A DNA stretch of 64,000 nucleotides from Pseudomonas sp. QTF5 (GTDB lineage: Bacteria > Pseudomonadota > Gammaproteobacteria > Pseudomonadales > Pseudomonadaceae). The position numbers and the translations under genes were made by a program. Shown piece after piece: positions 1 through 8,196 of this stretch (within the stretch, counting starts at the first letter, position 1; each line of letters opens with the position of its first letter). The notes beneath the pieces are model-generated. The model was not told where the DNA came from. It did not search any database and saw only the letters and a list, made by a program, of their open reading frames with translations. Location: positions 62,001 through 126,000 of the forward strand of contig NZ_AZRW02000008.1 in the NCBI RefSeq assembly GCF_000512695.2. Direction: 5' to 3'.

Positions 1-88
1 GTGGGAGCGGGCTTGCTCGCGAAGACGGCGGCACAGTCAACATCGATGTCGCCTGACATACCGCTTTCGCGAGCAAGCCCGCTCCACA
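1..88. repeat. REP pair (BIME), inverted
   Basis: Two REP units face each other: GTGGGAGCGGGCTTGCTCGC on the left and its reverse complement on the right, around a spacer of about 43 bases. The same unit with the same spacer occurs again at 58025-58114; the only difference I see is one C missing here in the right arm (CCGCTCCACA against CCGCTCCCACA). The left edge coincides with the window edge, so flanking context is not visible. Confidence 0.9.
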
Positions 89-147
89 GGATCGTCGTTG
101 GGCATATAACTTGCTCGCCTCCAGCTACTTAACGGCTGGAAGCACCC

Positions 148-1140
148 ATGCTCCACTCCCACCTCACCACCCTCAACGCTGTCTCCCTGGTGCTCAACAC
201 CTTCAAGGCCGAAGGCCTGTCCAGCGAAGCATTGCTGGCCGGCAGCGGCATCAGCGCGGCGGATCTGAGCCGGGCGGACACGCGCATCACCACCAACCAG
301 GAGATGCTGGTTTGCGCCAACGCCGTCGCATTACGCCGCGATATCGGCCTGGAACTGGGCCGGCGGATGCACGTTTCTTCCTACGGCATGCTCGGGTACG
401 CCTTACTCACCAGCGCCACTTTAGGTGACGCCTTGCGGCTGGCGCTGCACTATCCGGCGCTATTGGGAACACTGTTCGAGTTGAGCCTGGAGGAAGAGGA
501 CGAGCGCATCTGGCTCACCGCGGGCGACTATCGGGAAAATCCGGCGCTGGCGCCGTTCAATGTCGAGTTTTGCCTGGTCTCGATGAAAGTCACCTGCGAA
601 GACCTGCTCGGCCACCCCCTGCCTCTACTCGGCGCCCGCTTCGAACACCCGGCGCCGGACTATCAGGCGCGCTACGCCGAGCGTTTCGACTGCCCCTTGC
701 AGTTCGATGCTGTGTCCAATGCCTTCGCTTTCGACAAACGCTGGCTCGAACAACCCCTGCCTCTGGCGGACGCCATCACCCATCAGGCCATGGCTGAACG
801 CTGCCGAAAGCAAAACACCGAGTTCACCGGGCGTCAGGCCTGGCTCGGGCGTATCCGCCAACTACTCGCCGCACAACTCAACGCGGCGCCGGGCCTGGAT
901 GGGTTGGCTGAACAGTTGAATTGCTCGGCGCGCACCCTGCGGCGACATCTGAAGGACCTGGGCTGCAGCTATCAGGAACTGCTTGATGAGTTGCGCTTCG
1001 AGCAGGCCAAGCGAATGCTCTGCGAAGATCAACTGCCGATCTATCGGATTGCCGAGGCGCTGGGGTTCAGCGAGACCGCGAGCTTCCGACATGCGTTTGT
1101 GCGCTGGAGTGGCGTGGCGCCGAGCCAGTTCAGGCCTTGA
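148..1140 (+). CDS. AraC-family transcriptional regulator
   Basis: A 330-residue regulator. The first ~200 residues look like the arabinose-operon-regulator-type N-terminal domain (PF12625 style) found in OruR/ArgR-like Pseudomonas regulators, which senses a small ligand. The last ~80 residues form the double helix-turn-helix of AraC proteins: a first HTH around CSARTLRRHLKDLG and a second around IYRIAEALGFSETASFRHAF, ending at the usual SGVAPSQFR. Length and layout are normal. It is followed by REP repeats and then by aphA and a polyamine-binding protein on the same strand, so control of polyamine use is possible, but that is inference from position only. Confidence 0.9.
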   Translation: MLHSHLTTLNAVSLVLNTFKAEGLSSEALLAGSGISAADLSRADTRITTNQEMLVCANAVALRRDIGLELGRRMHVSSYGMLGYALLTSATLGDALRLALHYPALLGTLFELSLEEEDERIWLTAGDYRENPALAPFNVEFCLVSMKVTCEDLLGHPLPLLGARFEHPAPDYQARYAERFDCPLQFDAVSNAFAFDKRWLEQPLPLADAITHQAMAERCRKQNTEFTGRQAWLGRIRQLLAAQLNAAPGLDGLAEQLNCSARTLRRHLKDLGCSYQELLDELRFEQAKRMLCEDQLPIYRIAEALGFSETASFRHAFVRWSGVAPSQFRP

Positions 1141-1163
1141 GGATGGCGGCGTTCTTCAGGCCG

Positions 1164-1259
1164 TCTTCGCGAGCAAGCCCGCTCCCACATTTGACCTTCA
1201 GCGAACACAGTATCGATGCACGACGCACATCCACTGTGGGAGCGGGCTTGCTCGCGAAG
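1164..1259. repeat. REP pair (BIME), inverted
   Basis: Two inverted REP units of the GCGAGCAAGCCCGCTCCCAC family flank a spacer of about 50 bases just after the AraC gene. The 343-base gap between the AraC gene and aphA consists mostly of this pair and the next REP unit; the 5' leader of aphA begins near 1330. Confidence 0.9.
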
Positions 1260-1281
1260 GCATTCTCAAGAACGCCAAAAG

Positions 1282-1323
1282 CTTCGCGGGCAAGTCGGAT
1301 CGCCGCACCGCTCGCTCCTACAG
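1282..1323. repeat. Single REP unit, second sequence type
   Basis: CTTCGCGGGCAAGTCGGATC followed by GCCGCACCGCTCGCTCCTAC. It is a variant REP family that recurs as an inverted pair at 42072-42166 and, in hybrid form, at 53252-53374. Only one unit is present here. Confidence 0.75.
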
Positions 1324-1483
1324 GGTCAGGTGCGTCATTCGAGGGCGTCGGCGTGCCAATAAGGGGCGAATTTCGGTCAAATCTTTTGGCCATATCGATC
1401 CCCTTTTGGCCTTTCCTGCCGTTCTCCCAAACGCCGCCCGCCGCAAGACTGTGTGCAACCGAATCAGCCTGCGGAGAACAAGA

Positions 1484-2521
1484 ATGCTGACGATCTACTC
1501 GGACGATCACCACTTGCATCACGGCCGTTGTGAATTGATGGACGGGCAATTGATGCCCTGCTTCGAAATGCCTTCACGGGCCGACCATGTGCTGGCACGC
1601 GTACAGCACCGCCATCTGGGCCCGGTCGAGGCGCCGCAGGATTTCGGTCTCGGGCCGATCAAGCGCATCCACAGCCGCGATTACCTCGACTTCTTCAAAG
1701 GGGCCTGGGCACGCTGGACCGAATTCAATACCGACGGCGACTTGCTGCCCTACACTTGGCCGGCCCGCACCTTGCGCCGGATCATGCCCACCAGCCTGCA
1801 CGGCCAGCTCGGCTATTACAGCTTCGACGGCAGCGCACCGATTACCGCCGGCACCTGGCAAGCGGCGTATAGCGCGGCACAAGTTGCCCTCACGGCCCAA
1901 GCGGTGATCCAGCGCGGAGCCCGCAGTGCTTTCGCCTTGTGTCGTCCACCGGGACACCATGCCGCCAGCGATTTGATGGGCGGTTATTGCTACCTCAACA
2001 ACGCCGCCATCGCCGCTCAGGCATTCCTCGATCAAGGCCACAAAAAGGTCGCGATCCTCGATGTCGATTACCACCACGGCAACGGCACCCAATCGATTTT
2101 CTACGAGCGCAGCGACGTGCTGTTCACCTCGATCCATGGCCACCCGGAAGCCGAGTTTCCGTTCTTCCTCGGTTACGAAGACGAACACGGTGAAGGCGCA
2201 GGTGAAGGGTTCAACTTCAACTACCCTTTGCCCGCCGGGTCAGGCTGGGACAGTTGGAGCGCGGCGCTGGAGCAGGCCTGCAAAGAGATCGAAAAGTACG
2301 GCGCCGACATCATCGTCGTGTCCCTGGGCGTCGATACATTCAAGGACGACCCAATCTCCCAATTCAAACTCGACAGCCCGGATTATCTGGCGATGGGCGC
2401 GCGCATCGCGGGCCTCGGCAAGCCAACGCTGTTCGTGATGGAAGGCGGTTACGCGGTCGAAGAAATCGGCATCAATGCCGTGAACGTTCTCGAAGGTTTT
2501 GAAAGCGCCCAGAGGAATTAG
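1484..2521 (+). CDS. aphA: Acetylpolyamine aminohydrolase (class II HDAC-like)
   Basis: A 345-residue histone-deacetylase-fold enzyme, which in this family removes the acetyl group from acetylputrescine, acetylcadaverine and similar polyamines in the cytoplasm using one zinc ion. Visible motifs are CRPPGHHA near residue 153 (catalytic His pair) and ILDVDYHHGNGTQ near residue 190 (zinc-binding Asp/His and a second His pair), then GVDTFKDDP. The frame is open 167 codons upstream, but the family start is MLTIYSDDHH, preceded by a GGAG-like sequence. It lies 5 bases before a polyamine-binding protein gene, the same pairing I recall for PA1409/PA1410 of P. aeruginosa, so the two probably work together in uptake and deacetylation of polyamines. 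Confidence 0.93.
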   Translation: MLTIYSDDHHLHHGRCELMDGQLMPCFEMPSRADHVLARVQHRHLGPVEAPQDFGLGPIKRIHSRDYLDFFKGAWARWTEFNTDGDLLPYTWPARTLRRIMPTSLHGQLGYYSFDGSAPITAGTWQAAYSAAQVALTAQAVIQRGARSAFALCRPPGHHAASDLMGGYCYLNNAAIAAQAFLDQGHKKVAILDVDYHHGNGTQSIFYERSDVLFTSIHGHPEAEFPFFLGYEDEHGEGAGEGFNFNYPLPAGSGWDSWSAALEQACKEIEKYGADIIVVSLGVDTFKDDPISQFKLDSPDYLAMGARIAGLGKPTLFVMEGGYAVEEIGINAVNVLEGFESAQRN

Positions 2522-2526
2522 AACAA

Positions 2527-3642
2527 ATGAACCGACTCAAGCGTTTTATCGCGCCAGCGCTCTTCCCTGCAATGCTATGCGCCACGCTGCTCAGTGGTGC
2601 CGTTCACGCTGAAGAACGTACGTTGCGGGTGTACAACTGGTTCGACTACATCACCCCCAAAGCGCTGGAAGATTTCAAGGCCCAGAACACCCAGACCAAA
2701 CTGGTCTACGACATCTTCGACACCAACGAAGCGCTGGAGGCCAAGTTGCTGACCGGTAACTCCGGTTATGACGTGGTGGTGCCGTCCAACGTGTTCCTCG
2801 CCAAGCAGATCGAAGCCGGGGTGTTCCAGCCGCTGGACCGCAGCAAACTGCCGAACTGGAATCACCTCGATCCGAAGCTGATGAAGCTGATCGAAGCCAA
2901 CGACCCGGGCAACAAATTCGCCGTTCCGTACATGTACGGGACCATTCTGATTGGCTTCAACCCGGACAAGGTCAAGGCGGCTTTGGGCGACAACGCACCG
3001 GTGGACAGCTGGGACCTGATCTTCAAGGAAGAGAACATCAGCAAGCTCAAGCAGTGTGGCGTGGCGCTGCTGGACTCGCCGTCAGAGATCCTGCCGCTGG
3101 CCCTGCAACACCTGGGCCTGGACCCCAACAGCAAGAAGCCGGCGGACTACGCCAAGGCTGAAGCGTTGCTCATGAAAATTCGTCCCTACATCACCTACTT
3201 CCATTCGTCCAAGTACATGGCCGACATTGCCAACGGTGACATCTGCGTGGCGGTCGGCTACTCCGGCAGTTTCTCCCAGGCCGCCAACCGTGCCAAGGAA
3301 GCCAAGAATGCCGTGATCGTCGACATGCGCCTGCCCAAAGAAGGCGCGCCGATCTGGTTCGAAATGCTGGCGATCCCGAAAGGCGCGAAAAACCCGGAAG
3401 ACGCCTACACCTTCATCAACTACTTGCTGCAGCCTCAGATCATCGCACCGGTCAGCGACTTCGTCGGTTACCCGAACCCGAACAAGGATGCCACGGAAAT
3501 GGTCGACCCGACGATCCGCAACAACCCGAACCTGTACCCGACCGAAGCGGCGATGAGCACGCTCTACACCCTGCAACCGTTGCCTCGCGATGCCGAACGG
3601 GCACGGACCCGCGCCTGGACCAAGATCAAGTCCGGGACTTGA
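2527..3642 (+). CDS. Polyamine ABC transporter periplasmic binding protein (PotF/SpuD type)
   Basis: A 371-residue secreted binding protein. Residues 1-28 are a Sec signal peptide ending VHAEE. The mature protein opens with the RVYNWFDYITPKAL signature of PotF/SpuD/SpuE proteins, which bind putrescine or spermidine, and contains the typical NSGYDVVVPSN and YMYGTILIGFN segments. It starts 5 bases after aphA, so co-transcription is very likely. No permease or ATPase genes follow, so it must use a transporter encoded elsewhere or act as a sensing or scavenging protein. An acetylated polyamine as ligand is an inference from the neighbour. Confidence 0.92.
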   Translation: MNRLKRFIAPALFPAMLCATLLSGAVHAEERTLRVYNWFDYITPKALEDFKAQNTQTKLVYDIFDTNEALEAKLLTGNSGYDVVVPSNVFLAKQIEAGVFQPLDRSKLPNWNHLDPKLMKLIEANDPGNKFAVPYMYGTILIGFNPDKVKAALGDNAPVDSWDLIFKEENISKLKQCGVALLDSPSEILPLALQHLGLDPNSKKPADYAKAEALLMKIRPYITYFHSSKYMADIANGDICVAVGYSGSFSQAANRAKEAKNAVIVDMRLPKEGAPIWFEMLAIPKGAKNPEDAYTFINYLLQPQIIAPVSDFVGYPNPNKDATEMVDPTIRNNPNLYPTEAAMSTLYTLQPLPRDAERARTRAWTKIKSGT

Positions 3643-3657
3643 TCCGGGCGGCGCAGC

Positions 3658-5211
3658 TCATACCGGGCGCCAGATCTCTTTGAGCCTCGCCAGTGCCGAT
3701 TCGATAGCCGTCTCTGGCACTGCGGCGAACCCCAGGACCAGCCCCGCTCGCTGGTCCTCGGGGAGCGTCGTGTCTGGCAGCCAATAACTGCTCAGTCCAT
3801 TGACCTCCACCCCGACACTGGCGGCTTGTTCGATCAATTCGCGCTCACGGGCCACGCTGTCGACACGTACCGTCAGGTGCAAACCGGCCGCCACACTGGG
3901 CAGCTTACCGACGCCCGGGATATCCACAGGCCAGCCATTGAGCAAAACGTTACGCCGACTCAACGCAGCACGGCGCATACGCCGGATGTGTCGCTGGAAG
4001 TGCCCGGCTGCCATGAACTCAGCCATTACCGCTTGAGTGCTGACCTCCGAGTGCCGCACGTCCACCGCACGACGCTGGGAGAACGCCTCAACCAATCCGG
4101 GCGGCAACACCAGATAACCCAGTCTTAGTGCCGGGAATGCGACCTTGCCGAAGGTTCCGACATACAGCACCCGCCCCTGCCGATCGAGTGCAGCCAACGG
4201 TGCCAGAGGTGCGCCGCTGTAACGGTATTCGCCATCGTAGTCGTCCTCGACGATCCAGCCTTGGGTGCGTTCGGCCCAGGCCAATAATTCAAGGCGTCGC
4301 GCCAGGCTCATGACCACCCCGGTCGGGTACTGATGCGACGGCGTGACGTAAGCCAATCGACAATCGCTGAGCCCCGCCAACTCGGTGCAATCAATGCCCT
4401 CGCTGTCCACCGCTATCCCGTGCAATCGCGCGCCGGCGACAGCGAACGCATGACCCGCCGCTCGATACCCCGGATTTTCAATGCCCACCCCGTCGCCAGG
4501 CTCCACCAGCAACTGTGCACAAAGGCTAATCCCCTGTTGTGCGCCACTGGTGATCACTATTTGCTCAGCCGAACACTGCATGCCCCTCGAACTGCGCAAG
4601 TACGCAGCAATCAGCCCACGCAATCGTGCATCACCCGCTGGGTCGCCGTAACACAGTTGCTCTAAATCAGGCTTACGCCAGAAAGCCGCATTCAGCTTGG
4701 CCCAGACCTCGAAAGGAAATAGATCGAAGGCCGGAACGCCGACACGAAATGCCCGAGGCGGACCACTGGGAGGCAAGGCCAAATGGTTCTTTTCAACCCG
4801 GCCAAAAGCACCGCTGTGGATAACTTTACTGGATGAAACCACAGGTAAATCCAGCCAATTTGTGGATAAGGTTGTGGGTAACCCTGTTGAAAACCCTGTG
4901 GATACTTTTGTGGATAATTTTTTTGCCGACACCGCGGCTTGAGGCAATTGCGCGACATAAGTCCCGTCGCCAACACGCCCCTCGATGAAGCCTTCGGCGT
5001 AGAGCTGATCGTAGGCACGGACCACGCTGTTGCGGGAAATCGATAACGCCGCAGCCAGATCGCGACTGGCCGGCAGTCGTGTGCCGCTGGCCAATCGTCC
5101 GTCGAGCACTCGCACCCGCAACGCTTGATAGAGCTGACGACTCAGGCCTTGGCGGCGGTCGAGTTCGATACCCGCCGGATTGAACGACGAGGGAAGCGGC
5201 GGATTCGGCAT
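3658..5211 (-). CDS. MocR/PdxR-family PLP-dependent transcriptional regulator
   Basis: A 517-residue fusion of a GntR-type winged helix (residues ~18-85, with GTRLPASRDLAAALSISRNS) and a class I aminotransferase-like domain (~155-510). The lysine of YVGTFGKVAFPALRLGY, near residue 355, is the expected PLP Schiff-base residue. Such proteins are PLP- or amino-acid-responsive regulators rather than enzymes. The linker at about residues 95-115 is a run of Leu/Val/Phe-Ser-Thr tetrads encoded by a 12-bp DNA repeat with DnaA-box-like units (separate entry). The gene is divergent from a paiB-like gene, the usual layout for MocR regulators that control the opposite operon. Confidence 0.93.
   Translation of the reverse strand: MPNPPLPSSFNPAGIELDRRQGLSRQLYQALRVRVLDGRLASGTRLPASRDLAAALSISRNSVVRAYDQLYAEGFIEGRVGDGTYVAQLPQAAVSAKKLSTKVSTGFSTGLPTTLSTNWLDLPVVSSSKVIHSGAFGRVEKNHLALPPSGPPRAFRVGVPAFDLFPFEVWAKLNAAFWRKPDLEQLCYGDPAGDARLRGLIAAYLRSSRGMQCSAEQIVITSGAQQGISLCAQLLVEPGDGVGIENPGYRAAGHAFAVAGARLHGIAVDSEGIDCTELAGLSDCRLAYVTPSHQYPTGVVMSLARRLELLAWAERTQGWIVEDDYDGEYRYSGAPLAPLAALDRQGRVLYVGTFGKVAFPALRLGYLVLPPGLVEAFSQRRAVDVRHSEVSTQAVMAEFMAAGHFQRHIRRMRRAALSRRNVLLNGWPVDIPGVGKLPSVAAGLHLTVRVDSVARERELIEQAASVGVEVNGLSSYWLPDTTLPEDQRAGLVLGFAAVPETAIESALARLKEIWRPV
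4815..4918. repeat. 12-bp-period repeat array containing DnaA-box-like 9-mers
   Basis: TGTGGATAA (complement TTATCCACA, the DnaA-box consensus) occurs exactly at 4815-4823, 4861-4869 and 4910-4918. One-mismatch copies are TGTGGGTAA at 4873-4881 and TGTGGATAC at 4897-4905; the unit between those two is more degenerate. All have the same orientation, and the block 4861-4918 has a 12-base period. In the MocR frame it encodes repeated xxST tetrads of the inter-domain linker. An AT-rich stretch (GATAATTTTTTTG) adjoins one end. Confidence 0.75.
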
Positions 5212-5228
5212 GGTAATGGACCTATGAA

Positions 5229-5261
5229 ATTGGTCATTAATGGCTCTTACAACAGACCAAT
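5229..5261. promoter_or_regulatory. Inverted repeat in the mocR-paiB divergent promoter
   Basis: Perfect 7-base arms ATTGGTC (5229-5235) and GACCAAT (5255-5261) lie between the two divergent genes. A further GGACC at 5218-5222 pairs with the same GGTC. The position suits a MocR operator controlling both directions; binding is inferred. Confidence 0.45.
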
Positions 5262-5301
5262 AGCCTGCCTAGGATGCAGGCATTCGCCAAGGAATATTTC
5301 C

Positions 5302-5925
5302 ATGTACACGCCCAGCAATTTCGCGATCGATGATTTGAACGAACTGCATCAGCAGATACTCGACACTCGTCTCGCTGTCTTGGTCACCCACGGTGAACAG
5401 GGCCTGCAAGCCAGTCATCTGCCGCTGCTGCTGAATGTTGACCAAGGCCCGAATGGCACCCTCTACGGCCACCTCGCCCGGGCCAATCCACAATGGCGGG
5501 AATTGCAGAACGGCGCCGAGGCGCTGGTGATTTTTGCCGGTGCCGATGCCTACGTCAGCCCGGGGTTTTATCCGAGCAAAGCCGAGCATGGCAAAGTCGT
5601 GCCGACCTGGAATTACATCGCTGTGCACGCCTATGGCATGACCGAAGTGTTCACCGACGCCGATCGCCTGCGCAATCTGGTCAGTGCTCTGACTGATCGT
5701 CATGAGTCGGGGCGCTCCAACCCATGGAAAGTCGACGACGCCCCCACCGACTACATTGATGGCATGCTCAAGGCCATTGTCGGTTTTGCCTTGCCGATCC
5801 AGCGTCTGGAGGGCAAACGCAAGCTCAGCCAGAACCGCAATGCTGCAGACATCGCCGGTGTGCGCGAGGGGCTGGTCGCCAGCCCTGATGTGCATGACCA
5901 GGCCCTCGCCCACTTGATGCGTTAA
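5302..5925 (+). CDS. FMN-binding negative transcriptional regulator (PaiB-like)
   Basis: A 207-residue PaiB-family protein (split-barrel FMN-binding fold). Recognisable segments are MYTPSNFAIDDLNELHQ at the start, GLQASHLPLLL, LYGHLARANPQW, YVSPGFYPSKAEHGKVVPTWNY near residues 90-110, and a C-terminal KRKLSQNRNAADIAGV. In Bacillus, PaiB works with the PaiA acetyltransferase; here too the next genes are acetyltransferases. The start was chosen at the family N-terminus after AAGGAATATTTCC; the longer open frame would run through the divergent promoter. Probably the first gene of a three-gene operon controlled by the divergent MocR regulator. Confidence 0.9.
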   Translation: MYTPSNFAIDDLNELHQQILDTRLAVLVTHGEQGLQASHLPLLLNVDQGPNGTLYGHLARANPQWRELQNGAEALVIFAGADAYVSPGFYPSKAEHGKVVPTWNYIAVHAYGMTEVFTDADRLRNLVSALTDRHESGRSNPWKVDDAPTDYIDGMLKAIVGFALPIQRLEGKRKLSQNRNAADIAGVREGLVASPDVHDQALAHLMR

Positions 5926-5934
5926 GGAACCAAC

Positions 5935-6381
5935 ATGAATCAGATCGACATCCGCCAGGTCACCGCCGACGATCACGCGGCCTGGCTGCCGTTGTGGCAA
6001 GCCTACTTGCGTTTTTACAAAACTGAATTGCCCGACGCAGTCACCCAGAGCACCTGGCAGCGCCTGCTCGACCCGAGCGAACCGACCCATGGGGCGCTGG
6101 CCTGGGCCGATGGCAAAGCAGTGGGGATGGTGCATTTCATCTACCACCGCTCGAACTGGAGCATCGAAAACTCCTGTTACCTGCAAGACTTGCTGGTGAC
6201 GCCAGAAACCCGCGGCACCGGTGTCGGGCGGCAACTGATCGAATTCGTCTACACCACGGCCAAGGCCGACGGGTGCTGCGAAGTCCATTGGTTAACCCAC
6301 GAAACCAACGCCACCGCGATTCAGCTCTATAAGCGCATCGCCGAGCGCCCCGGTTTCATCCAGTTTTGCAAAGCCCATTAA
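5935..6381 (+). CDS. GNAT-family N-acetyltransferase
   Basis: A 148-residue single-domain acetyltransferase. The acetyl-CoA pyrophosphate loop is visible as LQDLLVTPETRGTGVGRQLI (about residues 83-102; R/Q-x-x-G-x-G/A motif = RGTGVG), followed by the WLTHETNATAIQLYKRI helix typical of motif B. It starts 9 bases after the PaiB-like gene, behind AAGGA, so it is co-transcribed. The substrate cannot be told from the sequence; a small amine is plausible because PaiA-like partners acetylate polyamines. Confidence 0.9.
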   Translation: MNQIDIRQVTADDHAAWLPLWQAYLRFYKTELPDAVTQSTWQRLLDPSEPTHGALAWADGKAVGMVHFIYHRSNWSIENSCYLQDLLVTPETRGTGVGRQLIEFVYTTAKADGCCEVHWLTHETNATAIQLYKRIAERPGFIQFCKAH

Positions 6382-6398
6382 GACTCAAGGAGAGCAGC

Positions 6399-7070
6399 AT
6401 GTCGACTTCACTCGCGGACTGGAAAGGTGTTCCACCGCCCTCGGTTCAACTGATCGAAGGGCGTTTCATCCGCCTGGAAAAACTTGACCCGGCCCGTCAC
6501 GCCGACGGCTTGTGGAAAGCCCTCGAAGGCCCGGGCTCGGATCCGAAGCTCTGGGATTATTTGCCTTACGGTCCCTTCCCGGAACGCAGCGCTTTCAACG
6601 ATTGGCTGAACAATCACGCGGCCAACAGCGACCCGTATTTCTTCACGGTGATCGACCGCGCCAGCGGCGACGTGCAAGGCATCCTCAGCCTGATGTCGAT
6701 TGTCCCTGCTCAGGGCCGCATCGAAATCGGCCATGTGACCTTCGGCGCACCGATGCAGCGTTCGCCAAGAAGCACCGAAGCGGTTTACCTGCTGGCCAGG
6801 GAATCTTTTGCCTTGGGTTACCGGCGTCTGGAATGGAAATGCAACAACGGCAATGCCCGTTCCAAATATGCAGCGGAGCGGTTGGGGTTCAGTTTTGAGG
6901 GGGTTTTCCGGCAGCACATGGTGGTCAAGGGTCAGAACCGTGACACGGCGTGGTATTCGATTCTGGATTCGGAATGGCCGGCGATTGGCGCGGGGTTCGA
7001 GCGGTGGTTGTCCGATGAGAACCAGACGGAATCGGGGCAGGTGAAAACTCTGGTTGAGTGCCGCACCTGA
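6399..7070 (+). CDS. GNAT-family acetyltransferase, RimJ/RimL-like
   Basis: A 223-residue protein of the RimJ/RimL branch (Acetyltransf_3): LIEGRFIRLEKLDPARHADGL at the start, SGDVQGILSLM, IEIGHVTFGAPMQRSPRSTEA in place of the acetyl-CoA loop, then NGNARSKYAAERLGFSFEGV and a C-terminal RDTAWYSILDSEWP. These features are common in proteins annotated as putative amino-group acetyltransferases. The start at MSTSLADW follows CAAGGAGAGCAGC, a strong ribosome site, 17 bases after the previous stop. It ends the likely three-gene operon; a palindromic repeat follows immediately. Confidence 0.9.
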   Translation: MSTSLADWKGVPPPSVQLIEGRFIRLEKLDPARHADGLWKALEGPGSDPKLWDYLPYGPFPERSAFNDWLNNHAANSDPYFFTVIDRASGDVQGILSLMSIVPAQGRIEIGHVTFGAPMQRSPRSTEAVYLLARESFALGYRRLEWKCNNGNARSKYAAERLGFSFEGVFRQHMVVKGQNRDTAWYSILDSEWPAIGAGFERWLSDENQTESGQVKTLVECRT

Positions 7071-7072
7071 TG

Positions 7073-7183
7073 ATCGTTCCCACGCTCCTGCGTGGGAATG
7101 CAGCAACGGACGCTCTGCGTTCGATCCGGAAGGCGACGCAGAGCGTCGCGGGATGCACTCCTTTTCTGCGCGTGGGAACGATC
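7073..7183. repeat. Pseudomonas intergenic palindromic repeat
   Basis: Perfect 14-base terminal arms GATCGTTCCCACGC (7073-7086) and GCGTGGGAACGATC (7170-7183), with a second internal inverted repeat CGCTCTGCGT (7111-7120) / ACGCAGAGCG (7136-7145). It fills the whole gap between two convergent genes and can fold as a long cruciform, so it probably acts as a bidirectional terminator. Related elements are common in fluorescent pseudomonads, as I recall. Confidence 0.8.
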
Positions 7184-7185
7184 TT

Positions 7186-8097
7186 TCAAACCAGTTTCTG
7201 GGCCAACACCGCAATATGCTCCGGCCCGATCCCGCAGCAACCGCCCAAATGGCTGGCCCCACGCTTCTGCCAATCGGCCGCCCATTGCAGGTAGCCCGGC
7301 GGATCGAGATCGTCGCGCAACGGGTCCAGCCCGTCATTGGCCGTGGCCTCTTTCGGTTGTGGCGGGAAGGCATTGGCGTACGCGCCGATGTAGATCTTCA
7401 CACCCAAGCGCTCGAAGGTTTCCCGCGCCGCATCGATCGCAGCACCGATCACTTCTGGCTGGCTGCAGTTGAACAGCAAGGTCTCGACGCCCAACTCAGC
7501 CGCCACCGCGGCAGCCTCAGCCACGGGCTCACCGGAACGCAAACGCGGCACTTCGTCGGTGTCTTCATCCTTCAAGGTAAACGACAGCCAGAACGGCTTG
7601 CCGTCCTTCGGCAGGCCGGCATGGATCGCCCGTGCCTCGATAATCGAGCTCTGGGTTTCGGCCAGCCACAGATCGACATGAGGCGCCAGGCCATTGACCA
7701 GAGGCGTCAGCAATTCAGTCACCCGCGCAGCGTCAAACAGGTCTGGGCGATAGGAGCCGAACAACGGCGGCAATGAACCGGCCACGCGCACCGGTTTGCC
7801 CGCCGCATCGACCGCACGCCGGGCCAGCTCACCGGCCAATGCCGCGAGAGCCTGGCCCTCAGCGGCAAAACGCTCTTCGCCAATATGGAACGGCACCACC
7901 GCGTAACTGTTGCTGGTGATCACGTTGGCACCGCTTTCGATATAAGCCGCGTGCACCGCCTCCACCGCTTGCGGCGCTTCGCTCAAGGCCAGCGCCGACC
8001 ACTCGGGTTGCCTGAAAGGCGCCCCTCGGCGCTGCAACTCACGACCCATGCCACCATCTAGAATTACCGTCCCTGCGCCCATATGCTTTTCACTCAT
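7186..8097 (-). CDS. Homocysteine S-methyltransferase family protein
   Basis: About 303 residues, the pterin-independent homocysteine methyltransferase barrel (MmuM-like), which transfers a methyl group, usually from S-methylmethionine or S-adenosylmethionine, to homocysteine. The start ILDGGMGRELQRRGAPF, the middle ETLLFNCSQP (first zinc Cys) and the C-terminal HLGGCCGIGPEHI (Cys pair completing the zinc site) are intact. I took MSEKHMGAG as the start; MGAGTVILDG at 8082 is possible and neither has a strong ribosome site. The gene is divergent from an amino-acid ABC importer 100 bases away, which hints that the imported compound is a methyl donor or sulfur amino acid. Confidence 0.9.
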   Translation of the reverse strand: MSEKHMGAGTVILDGGMGRELQRRGAPFRQPEWSALALSEAPQAVEAVHAAYIESGANVITSNSYAVVPFHIGEERFAAEGQALAALAGELARRAVDAAGKPVRVAGSLPPLFGSYRPDLFDAARVTELLTPLVNGLAPHVDLWLAETQSSIIEARAIHAGLPKDGKPFWLSFTLKDEDTDEVPRLRSGEPVAEAAAVAAELGVETLLFNCSQPEVIGAAIDAARETFERLGVKIYIGAYANAFPPQPKEATANDGLDPLRDDLDPPGYLQWAADWQKRGASHLGGCCGIGPEHIAVLAQKLV

Positions 8098-8196
8098 AAG
8101 CTTATGAAAATAACTCACTATCAGAGTCGTTCTTATAACTATTTAATACGCACCACCCGGTTAATAACAACCTCTTTTTTTTTTCAGGGATCAACT

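Noticed and set aside
4697..4942. 81-codon plus-strand ORF over the DnaA-box array
   Set aside because: Antisense to the MocR linker; it exists only because of the repeat.
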